A DNA stretch of 64,000 bases from Paramesorhizobium salinisoli (GCF_003335045.1 NZ_QOZG01000005.1:124001-188000), one strand, 5' to 3'. Positions 43,998 through 53,285 are shown, numbered from the stretch's first letter. Notes: generated by a model from the letters alone, not told the origin. Translations and numbers: made by a program.

Positions 43998-44096
43998 TCA
44001 TGCGCTATTTCTTCCGAATGTGGTCAATCCAACGTAAAGTCCAATTCCAAAAGCAATAAGCAAAACGAACCAGAATGTACTGATTAGATACATCAT
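43998..44096 (-). CDS. 32-residue single-helix membrane peptide
   Basis: An ORF of 33 codons with GAGGA about 7 bases upstream of its ATG (44094-44096; a second ATG follows at once). The product is hydrophobic through about residues 3-24 (YLISTFWFVLLIAFGIGLYV) with a polar end. It lies in an A/T-rich gap between the histone-like and BON-domain genes, all on the minus strand. It is not a recognised family, though its size and shape resemble small subunits of membrane complexes. Confidence 0.5.
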   Translation of the reverse strand: MMYLISTFWFVLLIAFGIGLYVGLTTFGRNSA

Positions 44097-44179
44097 CGGA
44101 TGTCCTCGCGATTCTCCAGCCATAAAACGATACAGAACTGAATTCGAACGCCTTTTGCCGGCCAAGTCAATCGCTCAGT

Positions 44180-44911
44180 TTACTTTGACGAAGGCGGAAG
44201 GATAGAATTGGTCGGCGTAGCTCCATCGGGCTTGTCGCCGACAGCATCTGGAGCCTGAAGCGGCGGTACTATGCGCGCGGAAACCAGCTTCCCTCCGCCA
44301 GGCAGCACGCCCGCGACGGCAGTCACCAGCACTTCATAGGCATCGCGACCGGCGGCGTCGCCCCTGATCGTATAGTCGAGGCCGCTGATCGAGGCCTCTC
44401 CCAAAGACAGGTCCGCCAATTGCGAGACGGCGAAGCCGGCGAGCGCCGGAAAGCCCTGCGCGGCACCGCGCGCGATCGCCATCTCATCGGTGACCCGGAT
44501 ACCGGGCATGGCACGTTCGGCAATTGTCAGGATGTCTTTGCGCGCCGGGCCCGGCGGGACATTGCCGGAAAGGACGACACCCTCCTCGGTTTTGACGGCG
44601 TGAAAGACGAAGGGCTCTGCCAGCGGCGGAAGCACCGCCAGATTTTCGACACTGCGCACGCCGGACACCGCGGCAGCGGTCTCAGCCGCGGCAGCCTGCG
44701 CCCGCTCATCCGGCGCGACGCCCTTCAATGTCAGGTCACGCCCGTCGAGATCGACCGTCGCCCAGGATTGGTCGCCGGCGAGCGCGGCGGACGCCCGGGT
44801 TGCGAGATCCTTTTCGATCGCTCCCGAGCTGAACCACACGGCAAGAACCGTCAGCAAGGCTGTTGTCGTTGCACCCGGCCAAAACCAATTTTTCCAGAGC
44901 CAGTTCTTCAA
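44180..44911 (-). CDS. BON-domain membrane/periplasmic protein
   Basis: About 243 residues. I place the start at the TTG at 44911 because AGGAGG lies 7 bases upstream; longer starts at 44938 and 44956 would put that site inside the coding region. Residues about 12-30 form one membrane helix (ATTTALLTVLAVWFSSG). A BON domain occupies about 45-95 (VDLDGRDLTLKGVAPDERAQAAAAETAAAVSGVRSVENL), and the next half repeats the BON pattern (VLSGNVPPGPARKDILTIAERAM). BON domains bind phospholipid and help membrane integrity. Function here is unknown. Confidence 0.75.
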   Translation of the reverse strand: MKNWLWKNWFWPGATTTALLTVLAVWFSSGAIEKDLATRASAALAGDQSWATVDLDGRDLTLKGVAPDERAQAAAAETAAAVSGVRSVENLAVLPPLAEPFVFHAVKTEEGVVLSGNVPPGPARKDILTIAERAMPGIRVTDEMAIARGAAQGFPALAGFAVSQLADLSLGEASISGLDYTIRGDAAGRDAYEVLVTAVAGVLPGGGKLVSARIVPPLQAPDAVGDKPDGATPTNSILPPSSK

Positions 44912-45186
44912 AGCCGTCCCCTCCTGTTGGCAGATCATGCCCATAAACAGCCTCAACTCTGCTCATGGGCCATCCGCATGCGGCATACGCATTATCATAC
45001 GCATATACGAGAACGCCTCCTGCTCATTCGAAGGCCCATGCAACAATGGATGGCGTCGAAGCAGGAAAGCCGAACTGTTGCTGAAAAATGCCTGGAGATC
45101 AAGGTTGGAGGATCACGCCTGGCAAACAGATCGATCGGGAAATGCGGAAATCCGGCAATTATAACAAAGGCGTTTGAGAACGAAAA

Positions 45187-45212
45187 AACCCGGCAGCCGA
45201 AGCTGCCGGGTT
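45187..45212 (-). terminator. rho-independent terminator of the first porin gene
   Basis: An 11-bp perfect stem, AACCCGGCAGC / GCTGCCGGGTT, with a CGAA loop; on the minus strand it is followed by a run of T (AAAAAA at 45183-45188 on the given strand). It is 24 bases beyond the porin stop codon. Confidence 0.92.
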
Positions 45213-45235
45213 CCATTTAGCCAATCCGGATCGGA

Positions 45236-46369
45236 TTAGAACGAGCGCTGGAAGCGGATCATGCCGCCCCAAACATCGTCATCCGAGCCGGTCAGATCTT
45301 CGGATTCCTTCACGTACAGAACTTCCGGAGTAATCGTGAAGCCGGGAACGAGCTCGTAAGCAACGTTGGCTGCAACGGCGAGCTGCTCAGAGTCGTCGAA
45401 GGAAACCTGCGCGTTGAAGGTCGCCTTGTCGGTGAACTTGTAGCTTGCGCCGACCCAGCCAGCCCAGTCACCACCCCACGAAGCATAGAAGTTGTCGCGG
45501 AAGTTGGCGTAATCGCCATCGGACTGCCATGCGCCCATCACGAACACTTCGAAAGCGTCAGTGATGTTGACGTCGATGCGACCCTTGACCGCATACTCTT
45601 CGTAGTTGGCGTCATAACCGATAACGGCGCCGATCGAACCCCAACCCTGGGCCCACTTCAGACCGCCGACGATGTGCGGCGTGTAAGAGTCGATCGTGTA
45701 CTCATCTGCACCCTGTTCAGCCGACACGATAGCCGAGAAGCCATTGCCGCCAGTGAAGGTGTAGCTGATGAGCGTGGTGTCGTAGCCTTCCGGCTCGATC
45801 ACATCATCGTTGATGACGTTGCCGGCATATCCGAGGAACGTACGGAACGCTGTTTCGTCCTTACCGATGCGCAGGCCGCCCAGTTCGATGTAGGCGAAGT
45901 TCAGCGTAACGGCGTCGTTCGAAGCGAATGCGCCGTAACCGAAATCATTTCCGTCAGCATCTACGAAGCTATCGTTGTCATTGTTCGTGTCCCACTGGAA
46001 GCGGGTCTCGGTGTAGGTGCGCAGCGTGCCGAGTTCGGTTTCCGAAGCGGTATGCGTGCGCAGCGTGAAGCGCATGCGCTTGCGCCAGGTGTCATTGTAG
46101 TTAACGTCACCGTCGTCGCGGAAATCCTTGCGGTCGAGGCCCTGTGCGCCGAGAGCATCGCCGGCGCCCATGTCGTAACGCAGATATCCGGAGATGCGCA
46201 GGCAGGTTTCGGTGCCGGGGATGTAGAAGTATCCAGCGCCGTAAGCATCGCAGACGCGGACATATTCAACGGGTTCCGGCTCGGCAACGACGACAGCGTC
46301 GGCAGCGCGAGCGCCGGAAACTGCGACGAGAGCCGCAGCGGAGCCGAGAAGCAGGCTCTTGATGTTCAT
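45236..46369 (-). CDS. omp2b: Omp2-type porin (Omp2b-like)
   Basis: A protein of 377 residues with a 22-residue signal peptide ([22 protein letters not shown]). The mature start [41 protein letters not shown] is the signature of the alphaproteobacterial porin_2 family, 16-strand trimeric general porins, with two Cys near 39 and 56. The barrel ends with the C-terminal Phe (MIRFQRSF). It is divergent from the other porin; assigning the b name by length and position is tentative. Loop 1 and the segment near 130-160 differ strongly from the partner. Strong SD (GGAGG) precedes the ATG. Confidence 0.85.
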   Translation of the reverse strand: MNIKSLLLGSAAALVAVSGARAADAVVVAEPEPVEYVRVCDAYGAGYFYIPGTETCLRISGYLRYDMGAGDALGAQGLDRKDFRDDGDVNYNDTWRKRMRFTLRTHTASETELGTLRTYTETRFQWDTNNDNDSFVDADGNDFGYGAFASNDAVTLNFAYIELGGLRIGKDETAFRTFLGYAGNVINDDVIEPEGYDTTLISYTFTGGNGFSAIVSAEQGADEYTIDSYTPHIVGGLKWAQGWGSIGAVIGYDANYEEYAVKGRIDVNITDAFEVFVMGAWQSDGDYANFRDNFYASWGGDWAGWVGASYKFTDKATFNAQVSFDDSEQLAVAANVAYELVPGFTITPEVLYVKESEDLTGSDDDVWGGMIRFQRSF

Positions 46370-46967
46370 TTCTGACCTCCAGTCAAAGTTAAAAATGGGT
46401 CTGGGCATTCTGATTTGGCTGAAGGACAACCTGTCCCCATCCCCTACGCGAAAAAGTCGCCCCGAAGCGCTCCCTCTTCTGGAGTGACCATACTCGCCGG
46501 GGGTTCCGTTTCAACACCGAATAGCATCGACTGGGGGGGCAACTGGCGCTATGCCTACCCGCTGTTGCAGAAAAGTCACGAAATTGCCCCAGACATGGCA
46601 GCTTCTCTATGATTCATTAACAGGGAGCGGTGCGCTTTCCTTCTCCTTAACCCTTCCAACTGTTCCAAATCGGGGCCTGTGGGAGGGAATCAGGGCAGAA
46701 TCGGCCCTGAATGCCGTGCCTGTCCGTCGCATCGGCGCGGTTGCCTCTTGTGTACAGCGCTATCCATCCTGCCTGAATCGGCGTCCGAATTGGGCTTTGT
46801 GATACGATGAGCGCCCGATTTGCGCCCAGGAGTGGCCACATTGGTGCGGCGAATGCCCGATAGCGGGCGATTTCCCGTGGCTAAAGAAAGCCTATCCGGT
46901 GAAAATCAGGAATACTCTCTGCAAATCGCTTGAACTGCTGTGCTTTAACGGCTATCTCGCCCTTACC
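46370..46967. other. 598-bp region between first porin and tRNA-Ser
   Basis: It must contain the promoter of the first porin gene and of the tRNA. I see no convincing gene; short ORFs here have no ribosome binding site or family features. Several A/T-rich patches (around 46600-46680 and 46900-46930) are the likely promoter areas. Confidence 0.5.
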
Positions 46968-47058
46968 GGAGAGGTGGCCGAGTGGTCGAAGGCGCTCCCC
47001 TGCTAAGGGAGTAGACCTCAAAAGGGTCTCGTGGGTTCGAATCCCATCCTCTCCGCCA
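46968..47058 (+). tRNA. tRNA-Ser (anticodon GCU)
   Basis: A 91-nt cloverleaf with encoded CCA. The acceptor stem is GGAGAGG (46968-46974) with CCTCTCC (47048-47054), discriminator G. The anticodon loop sits in CTCCCCTGCTAAGGGAG, giving anticodon GCT for AGC/AGU serine codons. A long variable arm, AGACCTCAAAAGGGTCT, and T-loop GGGTTCGAATCCC mark a serine class II tRNA. Confidence 0.95.
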
Positions 47059-47300
47059 TCCCCTCACATATTTCTTCCAATCCGCTGATCTGCATGCCTG
47101 CTGGCCCGGCTCCCTGCTCTGGGGAACACAGCGATTCGACGATGATTTTCCGGGAAATATGCCGATTTTCGCACTTTCAGGGCATGAGATGCCCTCGGTC
47201 CCCTGGTGAAAAATTTCCACTCTGTTTTTGTGCGAAATTCTAATCCATTGATTCAATACATCTTTTTGCACCTCCTGTCGTTATTGACTGGAGGTCAGAA

Positions 47301-48359
47301 ATGAACATCAAGAGCCTGCTTCTCGGCTCCGCTGCGGCTCTCGTCGCAGTTTCCGGCGCTCGCGCTGCCGACGCTGTCGTCGTTGCCGAGCCGGAACCCG
47401 TTGAATATGTCCGCGTCTGCGATGCTTACGGCGCTGGATACTTCTACATCCCCGGCACCGAAACCTGCCTGCGTATCTCGGGCTATGTCCGTTACGATGC
47501 GGCTGGCGGCGATTACTTTGGCGAGGATGTCGACGGTGACGGCGAAGACGACACCTGGAATAAGAACGCCCGCTTCACGCTGCGCACGCACACCGCTTCG
47601 GAAACCGAACTCGGCACGCTGCGCACCTACACCGAGACCCGTTGGAACTTCGGCAATGTCGATGAGTTTGCTGTCAACAAGGGCACCTCGCTGAACTTCG
47701 CCTATATCGAACTGGGTGGCCTGCGCGTTGGTAAGGACGAAACCGCGTTCCGTACCTTCCTCGGATATGCCGGCAACGTCATCAGCGACGACATCATCGA
47801 GCCGGAAGGCTACGACACCAACCTCATCAGCTACACCTTCACCGGCGGCAATGGCTTCTCGGCCATCGCATCGTTCGAACAGGGCTCTAATGAGTACACG
47901 ATCGACTCCTACACGCCGCACGTCGTCGGCGGTCTGAAGTGGGCCCAGGGTTGGGGTTCGATCGGCGCCGTTATCGGTTATGACGCCAACGTGGAAGAGT
48001 ACGCAGCCAAGGTTCGCGCTGACTTCAACATCACCGACGCTTTCGAAGTGTTCGTGATGGGCGCATGGCAGTCCGATGGCGATTACGCAAACTACCAGGA
48101 CAACTTCTACGCTTCGTGGGGTGGTGACTGGGCCGGCTGGGTCGGCGCGAGCTACAAGTTCACCGACAAGGCAACCTTCAACACGCAGGTTTCCTTCGAC
48201 GATGCCGAGCAGCTCGCCGTTGTGGCCAACGTGGCTTACCAGCTCGTTCCCGGCTTCACCATCACGCCGGAAGTTGTGTACTACAAGGAATCCGACGATC
48301 TGTCCGGCACGGACGACGACGCCTGGGGCGCCAAGATCCGCTTCCAGCGTTCGTTCTAA
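47301..48359 (+). CDS. omp2a: Omp2-type porin (Omp2a-like)
   Basis: A protein of 352 residues with the same signal peptide and N-terminus as the other porin, differing first near residue 63 ([20 protein letters not shown] against [16 protein letters not shown]). Downstream segments are again nearly identical ([58 protein letters not shown]). Loop 1 here is acidic ([10 protein letters not shown]), where the partner has more basic residues, so pore charge probably differs. SD GGAGG precedes the ATG. A general outer-membrane porin of the Brucellaceae type. Confidence 0.85.
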   Translation: MNIKSLLLGSAAALVAVSGARAADAVVVAEPEPVEYVRVCDAYGAGYFYIPGTETCLRISGYVRYDAAGGDYFGEDVDGDGEDDTWNKNARFTLRTHTASETELGTLRTYTETRWNFGNVDEFAVNKGTSLNFAYIELGGLRVGKDETAFRTFLGYAGNVISDDIIEPEGYDTNLISYTFTGGNGFSAIASFEQGSNEYTIDSYTPHVVGGLKWAQGWGSIGAVIGYDANVEEYAAKVRADFNITDAFEVFVMGAWQSDGDYANYQDNFYASWGGDWAGWVGASYKFTDKATFNTQVSFDDAEQLAVVANVAYQLVPGFTITPEVVYYKESDDLSGTDDDAWGAKIRFQRSF

Positions 48360-48384
48360 TCGGATGACCGCTTAAGACCATAAG

Positions 48385-48417
48385 AACGCCAGCGGCTAAC
48401 CCCGCTGGCGTTTTTCG
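48385..48417 (+). terminator. rho-independent terminator after the second porin
   Basis: AACGCCAGCGG / CCGCTGGCGTT, an 11-bp perfect stem followed by TTTCGTTTTT. It lies 25 bases after the porin stop codon. Confidence 0.93.
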
Positions 48418-48567
48418 TTTTTGGAACTGCGTTCGCGACTAGCGGAGCGAATGTCTGACGAAACTGGTGGGGACCAGCAGCGGAAAGGACCGGTACTCGA
48501 GGGCTTGGGGGAAGCGTCGGCTTGTGAGGGGCAAGTTCACTTGCAACAAGATACACAGGAGGTGTCG

Positions 48568-48651
48568 ATGCAAAAGATTAGTATCCTAACCTTGTATTTC
48601 TCCAATTATTTCACTAATGCTCGCCGCCGAGCTAAATGGGTGGGGGCATGA
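48568..48651 (+). CDS. 27-residue leader ORF coupled to the recombinase
   Basis: The ATG at 48568 follows AGGAGG with 5-base spacing, the best ribosome binding site in the region. The peptide starts MQKISILTLYFSNYF and ends NARRRAKWVGA; its stop overlaps the recombinase ATG (ATGA). Translation here would deliver ribosomes to the recombinase. Whether the peptide itself has a role is unknown. Confidence 0.55.
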   Translation: MQKISILTLYFSNYFTNARRRAKWVGA

Positions 48652-49577
48652 TGGGTACCTGGAACGAAAGTGTCGCGGAAAGCGGCGAGATTTACACGCC
48701 GATTATCGGCTACAACCTGCAGTATACATCTGCTCAATGCGCTACCCACAGACTTGTCAACCAGCATTCACTCGCCGAACTGACCGGGCGGTATATCAAC
48801 ATCCTCTGGGATGACGGCTCACACAAATATAATGTGCGATCGTTTCTCGGTGAGATCGATGAGATACTGAAAGGAGAGCGTTTCAGCGGCTTCGGCCAGG
48901 AATTGCTTGACCAGATCGTCGGCACGCTTCGCGAACGCGGCAACAGCAATGCAACCATCAATAGAAAGATGGCTGCGCTGAGCAAGCTGCTGCGAAAGGC
49001 GTATAAGATGGGAGACATCTTCAACCTGCCGGAATTCATCCGGCAAAAAGAGCGAGCGGGACGAATCCGCTTCCTCGAGCATGACGAGGAAACGCGCCTT
49101 TTCGCAGCCATCAAGTCCCGTTGCGAGGATAGCTACCGCCTTTCGGTATTTCTCGTCGATTCCGGATGCCGGCTCGGCGAGGCGATCGGCCTGACCTGGA
49201 ACGATATCCAGGACCACCGCGTCACCTTCTGGTTCACCAAATCCAACCGCAGCCGGACCGTCCCGCTGACAAAGCGCGCGCGCAAGGCAGTGAATATGCC
49301 GCATAACGGACTGAAGGGGCCGTTCGCCATGCTCAACCAGGTGCGCTATCGCGCGATCTGGAATGAAGCGAAGGTCGATGTCGGCCTCAGCACGGACGAT
49401 CAGGTGGTGCCGCATATCCTGCGCCATACCTGCGCCTCCCGGCTGGTGCGCGGCGGGATCGACATCAGGCGTGTCCAGATGTGGCTCGGCCATCAGACGC
49501 TGCAGATGACCATGCGTTACGCACATCTGGCGACGAATGATCTCGATTCCTGCGTGAAGGTGCTGGAGATTCGGTAA
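48648..49577 (+). CDS. tyrosine recombinase/phage-type integrase
   Basis: About 309 residues from the ATG at 48648 (48636 and 48651 are alternatives). An N-terminal SAM-like core-binding domain (about 40-125) precedes a catalytic domain with all active residues: Arg175 (SGCRLGEAI), Lys198, His256 and Arg259 (HILRHTCAS), His282 (WLGHQT) and nucleophile Tyr291. It probably binds short inverted sites and cuts one strand at a time. No phage structural or excisionase genes lie beside it, so it is either a remnant or a dedicated recombinase. A tRNA-Ser, a common attachment target, lies 1.6 kb upstream. Confidence 0.9.
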   Translation: MMGTWNESVAESGEIYTPIIGYNLQYTSAQCATHRLVNQHSLAELTGRYINILWDDGSHKYNVRSFLGEIDEILKGERFSGFGQELLDQIVGTLRERGNSNATINRKMAALSKLLRKAYKMGDIFNLPEFIRQKERAGRIRFLEHDEETRLFAAIKSRCEDSYRLSVFLVDSGCRLGEAIGLTWNDIQDHRVTFWFTKSNRSRTVPLTKRARKAVNMPHNGLKGPFAMLNQVRYRAIWNEAKVDVGLSTDDQVVPHILRHTCASRLVRGGIDIRRVQMWLGHQTLQMTMRYAHLATNDLDSCVKVLEIR

Positions 49578-49664
49578 AGGTCCGAACTGGGTTGGGTTGC
49601 CCCGGGACTTTCCGGCCAGGAATGCAGCCAGAACTGCGGCGACGTTGCCCCCTGGCCCGCAGAG

Positions 49665-49805
49665 CAACCGCATGAGGCGTTGCTCACCTCACCGGCCGCT
49701 TCGCGGCCACCTCTCCCCGAGAGTGTGGTGGCGCGGCATCGCCAGCGCCCTCTTCTCCCCGGCGGGAAGAAGGTGCCTGAACGAAGCGAAGGCGGATGAG
49801 GGGGC
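49665..49805. repeat. intergenic repeat of the Rhizobiales palindromic type
   Basis: A stretch with several small palindromes (CCGGCCGCTTCGCGGCC, CTCCCCGGCGGGAAGAAGG) and the GAACGAAGCGAAGGCGGATG run typical of highly repeated Rhizobiales intergenic elements. It fills most of the 354-bp gap before the HisC-like gene; nothing else is seen there. Identification is from memory of similar sequences. Confidence 0.5.
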
Positions 49806-49931
49806 TTGCTGCCATATGCAATTGCCCTGTCTGTAAGGAAGAGTGTCGCCGGGTTCTCCGCTATGGCCATTCCGGCCTGATCTGTGATAGCGAAATGCGC
49901 ATCACTTTTGCCGAATTCGGACATCCCCTCC

Positions 49932-51053
49932 ATGACCGCTCCGCGTTTTACCTCTCTCATCGACAGCCTCCCCTCCACTGTTCCTTTCGTCGGTCCGGAA
50001 ACGCTGGAACGCAGACGCGGGCGCCCGTTCGCCGCGCGACTCGGGGCCAATGAGAGTGGGTTCGGTCCGGCCCCTTCAGTCATCGCAGCGATGCAGGCGG
50101 CGGCGGGGGATGTCTGGAAATATGGCGATCCGGAGAATCACGAACTCAAGCAGGCGCTTGCCGTCCATCTGGGCATCTCGGCCAATCATGTAAGCGTCGG
50201 CCCCGGCGTCGATTGCCTCCTGGGGCTTATTGTCCGGCAGTATGTCAATCCCGGAGACGCGGTGGTCAATTCGCTCGGCGGATACCCGACCTTCAACTAT
50301 CATGTCTCGGGTTTCGGCGGGCGGCTCGTCACCGTCCCCTACCGCGACGACAAGGGCGATTTTCGGAGCGATCTCGACGCCCTCCTGGACGCGGTGAAGC
50401 GCGAGAATGCACCGCTGGTCTATCTCGCCAATCCAGACAATCCGATGGGGACGTGGCAGGAGGCGGACGAGATACAATCCTTCATCGATGCCCTGCCGGA
50501 AACCACGCTGTTCATCCTCGACGAGGCCTATGGCGAGACCGCGCCGGCTTCCGCCATTCCGCCGCTCGATATACGTCCTAATGTGCTGCGGATGCGCACC
50601 TTTTCAAAGGCTTACGGCCTTGCCGGTATGCGCTGCGGCTATGCCATCGGCGCGCCGGAACAGATCGCCGCATTCGACAAGATACGCGATCATTTCGGCG
50701 TCAGCCGCATCACGCAGGCGGCGGCGCTGGCCGCCCTCGCCGATCAGGCCTATCTCCGTCAGGTCGTCGCCGAGATCGCCGCCGCACGCCAGCGCATCGG
50801 AGCAATTGCCGCGTCGAACGGGCTGCGGGCCATTCCTTCCGCCACCAATTTCGTTGCCATCGATTGCAGGCGCGACGGAGCCTTTGCCCAGCGGGTTCTG
50901 GCCGAACTGATCGAGCGCGACATCTTCGTGCGCAAACCGGCAGCGCCGGTTCTCGACCGCTGCATCCGCGTCAGCGTTGGACCTCGCTCCGAACTCGATC
51001 TCTTCGGGGAAAGACTGCCGCTCGCGCTGGCTGCGGCAGACAAATCAGCCTGA
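49932..51053 (+). CDS. PLP-dependent aminotransferase, histidinol-phosphate aminotransferase-like
   Basis: About 373 residues from the ATG at 49932. The fold type I pattern is clear: NESGFGPAPSVIAAM near 36, GPGVDCLLGLI near 87, LANPDNPMGTW near 160, FILDEAYGE near 195, and the PLP-Lys in RTFSKAYGLAGMRCGYAIG near 221. It groups with HisC-type enzymes that transaminate histidinol phosphate or aromatic amino acids; since it stands outside a his operon, an aromatic or other role is equally possible. The upstream gap contains a repeat. Confidence 0.87.
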   Translation: MTAPRFTSLIDSLPSTVPFVGPETLERRRGRPFAARLGANESGFGPAPSVIAAMQAAAGDVWKYGDPENHELKQALAVHLGISANHVSVGPGVDCLLGLIVRQYVNPGDAVVNSLGGYPTFNYHVSGFGGRLVTVPYRDDKGDFRSDLDALLDAVKRENAPLVYLANPDNPMGTWQEADEIQSFIDALPETTLFILDEAYGETAPASAIPPLDIRPNVLRMRTFSKAYGLAGMRCGYAIGAPEQIAAFDKIRDHFGVSRITQAAALAALADQAYLRQVVAEIAAARQRIGAIAASNGLRAIPSATNFVAIDCRRDGAFAQRVLAELIERDIFVRKPAAPVLDRCIRVSVGPRSELDLFGERLPLALAAADKSA

Positions 51054-51093
51054 ACAATAGCGGTTGCCCCACCGCGAAGGAGCACAATACAGC

Positions 51094-52134
51094 ATGAAAT
51101 CGATGTCGCGCTTCCGCCTTTCGGCCATCATAGTCCCAACCCTCCTGGCCGCAAGCGCCCCGGGCGCCCCAGGCGCCATGGCTGCGGAAACGGTCAAGCC
51201 GAAGGTCATGGTGATCACCATGTTCGGCAGCGAGACAAAACCCTGGCTTGAAAACGAGAAAACCGCGACCCGGATTGCCGTTCCGGGATTTCCCAAGGAA
51301 TATCCTGACGTCGCCTGCAGCGCGGAAGGGCTTTGCGTCCTGACCACCGCAATGGGTTATGCCAATGCCGCCAGCACGCTGTCGGCGCTCATCTATAGCC
51401 CCCTGTTCGATCTCAAGCAGACCTATTTCATCATCGCCGGCATTGCCGGCGTCGATCCATCCAAGGGAACGCTCGGCTCGGCACATTGGGCGCGTTTCGC
51501 CATTGACGGCTCGCTGCGCCATGAGATCGATCCCCGGCAGGTTCCAGCCGGCTGGACGGACGGCGTGCTGGCGCTCGGCGCGAAGGCACCGGGAGAAAAG
51601 GCGCAATGGGGTTCGGGGACGGAGGTGTACCGCCTGAATGAAAAATTGCTGCAGAAGGCTTTCGCGCTCAGCCGGGAGACAGAACTCACCGACAGCGAAG
51701 AAGCCCATGCCTACCGCGCCCATTATGCGCAGGAAGCGGCAAAGGCAAAGCCTGTCGTCAGCATCTGCGACACGCTTTCTTCCGACAGCTATTGGCATGG
51801 CTCGATGATCGCCGAAAGCATGGCCAATTGGGCTACGCTGATGACGCAGGGCGAAGGCAGCTATTGCACAACGCAGATGGAAGACAATGCCACACTGACC
51901 GCGCTGCGGCGCGGGGCCGATGCCGGACTGCTCGATTTCGACCGTATTGGATTGCTGCGCACGGCATCGAATTTCGATCGCGAAGGCGGGGACCAGACGC
52001 CTGTCGAATCGCTCACCGCCAAATCGGGCGGCTTCGGCCCATCGACCGTCAATGCCTACCGGGTGGCATCGACCGTTGCGAAGGCGATCATTGGCGACTG
52101 GAACACATGGGCAAACGGCGTACCGGGCAATTGA
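51094..52134 (+). CDS. purine nucleoside permease (NUP) family periplasmic protein
   Basis: About 346 residues. I use the ATG at 51094, preceded by GAAGGAG. A signal peptide ends around MAAETVKPKVM (LLAASAPGAPGAMAA). The body contains VITMFGSETKPWLENEKT near 42, ITGIAGVDP-like IIAGIAGVDPSKGTLGS near 122 and SYCTTQMEDNAT near 260, which mark the NUP family (first described as a fungal nucleoside permease, structurally related to nucleoside phosphorylases). Periplasmic nucleoside handling is inferred. Confidence 0.85.
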   Translation: MKSMSRFRLSAIIVPTLLAASAPGAPGAMAAETVKPKVMVITMFGSETKPWLENEKTATRIAVPGFPKEYPDVACSAEGLCVLTTAMGYANAASTLSALIYSPLFDLKQTYFIIAGIAGVDPSKGTLGSAHWARFAIDGSLRHEIDPRQVPAGWTDGVLALGAKAPGEKAQWGSGTEVYRLNEKLLQKAFALSRETELTDSEEAHAYRAHYAQEAAKAKPVVSICDTLSSDSYWHGSMIAESMANWATLMTQGEGSYCTTQMEDNATLTALRRGADAGLLDFDRIGLLRTASNFDREGGDQTPVESLTAKSGGFGPSTVNAYRVASTVAKAIIGDWNTWANGVPGN

Positions 52135-52170
52135 CGCCGGGTGTTGCTCATCGGAATGGAGACTGAGGAT

Positions 52171-52536
52171 ATGGCTGTCGAAATCTACCGTCCTTTCGCC
52201 TTTGCCGGTGGCTTGAGCGGTGCTGCGGCGCTCGTCGCCTACGCGGCCTCCGCCCATGGCGGCAGCGCCAATCTCGGCACGGTCGCGCCAATCCTGCTTG
52301 CCCATGCGCCGGCGCTGCTGGTGCTGGCGGTACTTGCGCCCGGCAGAAGTGCGGCGCGCCTCGGCGGATGGACGACGCTTGCCGGTCTTATCCTTTTTGC
52401 GGGCGATCTGTTGACGCGGGACGTCGCCGGTACGAGGCTCTTCCCCTATGCCGCGCCGCTTGGCGGAACACTGCTCATCGCGGGATGGCTCGTCATCGCA
52501 ATCATGGGCATCATGAAGCAGAAGCCTTCATCATAA
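52171..52536 (+). CDS. DUF423 family small membrane protein
   Basis: About 121 residues from the ATG at 52171 (TGGAG about 10 bases upstream). Four membrane segments are predicted. DUF423 features are seen: the AASAHGG stretch near 24, HAPALLVLAVLA near 44, LFAGDL near 74, and PLGGTLLIAGWLVIAIMGI near 95. Function unknown. It follows the NUP gene by 36 bases and ends at a bidirectional terminator. Confidence 0.75.
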   Translation: MAVEIYRPFAFAGGLSGAAALVAYAASAHGGSANLGTVAPILLAHAPALLVLAVLAPGRSAARLGGWTTLAGLILFAGDLLTRDVAGTRLFPYAAPLGGTLLIAGWLVIAIMGIMKQKPSS

Positions 52537-52553
52537 GAGGCTCGCCAAAAAGA

Positions 52554-52579
52554 AAAACGGGGCGCCGGCGCCCCGTTTT
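52554..52579. terminator. bidirectional rho-independent terminator
   Basis: AAAACGGGGCGCC / GGCGCCCCGTTTT, a perfect 26-bp palindrome with T runs on each side. It can serve both the DUF423 gene and the convergent repeat protein gene. Confidence 0.92.
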
Positions 52580-52631
52580 CTCTCTATGGTCGACGCCCTG
52601 ACAAGGCACGTCGACAGACTAGGCTATCCGA

Positions 52632-53285
52632 TCAGGAGGTGCCCTTCAGCTTTGCATTGCAAAGGCTGTAGAAGCCGCCGCCCTTCTGGATCCACTTCAG
52701 GCCGCCAAGCGCGTTGTTGGCCTTCAAGGCATGATACTGATCGAGGCAGGTGTGCATACGCGCCTTGCCCGGCTTCTGGGTCGCATATTGCGGGGAAACA
52801 GCCGACGGGAAGATCACGCCCTGCGGCGCCGTCATCGTCGGTGCCGGCGGCTCCTTGTTGCCATCGGTCGTCAAGGCGACCGGATCGGCGCCCGGGCCGC
52901 ACTCGGCCTTGCGGAAGCTGTTCCAGGTCATGCCGTTCAGCGCGCCGGCAGCTTTGGCGGTCTCATATTTCGCGCCGCATTCGATCATGCCCAGCGCAGA
53001 ACCGACACCGGCGCCAGCGGCGGCAGCTGCGGCCGGGGCCGCGGATTTGGTTGCCGGCTGAACAGCCGGAGCCGCAGGCGCCGCAGCGGCATCGTCCGCC
53101 TCGCATTCGGTCTTGCGGAAATCATTCCACTTCATGCTGCCCAGCGTACCGGACTCCTTGGCGGCTTTATACTTTACACTGCATTCCTTCATCGACAGCG
53201 CATTGGCCGGCGATGACATGGTCAGAGCGGCAGCGCCAATGATGACGGCTGCACCGGCTAGACTTGCGATGGATCGAATAAGCAT
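52632..53285 (-). CDS. exported protein with three Cys-bounded internal repeats
   Basis: A protein of 217 residues from the ATG at 53285. The signal peptide covers about 1-29 (ending SPANA). Three repeats follow the same pattern: CSVKYKAAKESGTLGSMKWN to C61 (35-61), CGAKYETAKAAGALNGMTWN to C129 (103-129) and a diverged CLDQYHALKANNALGGLKWI to C209 (180-209). Alanine/proline linkers separate them. Each repeat begins and ends with Cys, so three disulfides are plausible. Similar K-WNDFRKAxC motifs occur in Rhizobiales exported proteins of unknown function. Confidence 0.8.
   Translation of the reverse strand: MLIRSIASLAGAAVIIGAAALTMSSPANALSMKECSVKYKAAKESGTLGSMKWNDFRKTECEADDAAAAPAAPAVQPATKSAAPAAAAAAGAGVGSALGMIECGAKYETAKAAGALNGMTWNSFRKAECGPGADPVALTTDGNKEPPAPTMTAPQGVIFPSAVSPQYATQKPGKARMHTCLDQYHALKANNALGGLKWIQKGGGFYSLCNAKLKGTS

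Noticed and set aside
49796-50053. A short frame with a CPVCKEEC zinc-finger-like pattern
   Set aside because: It overlaps a repeat and the well-supported aminotransferase start and has no conserved domain beyond one Cys pattern.
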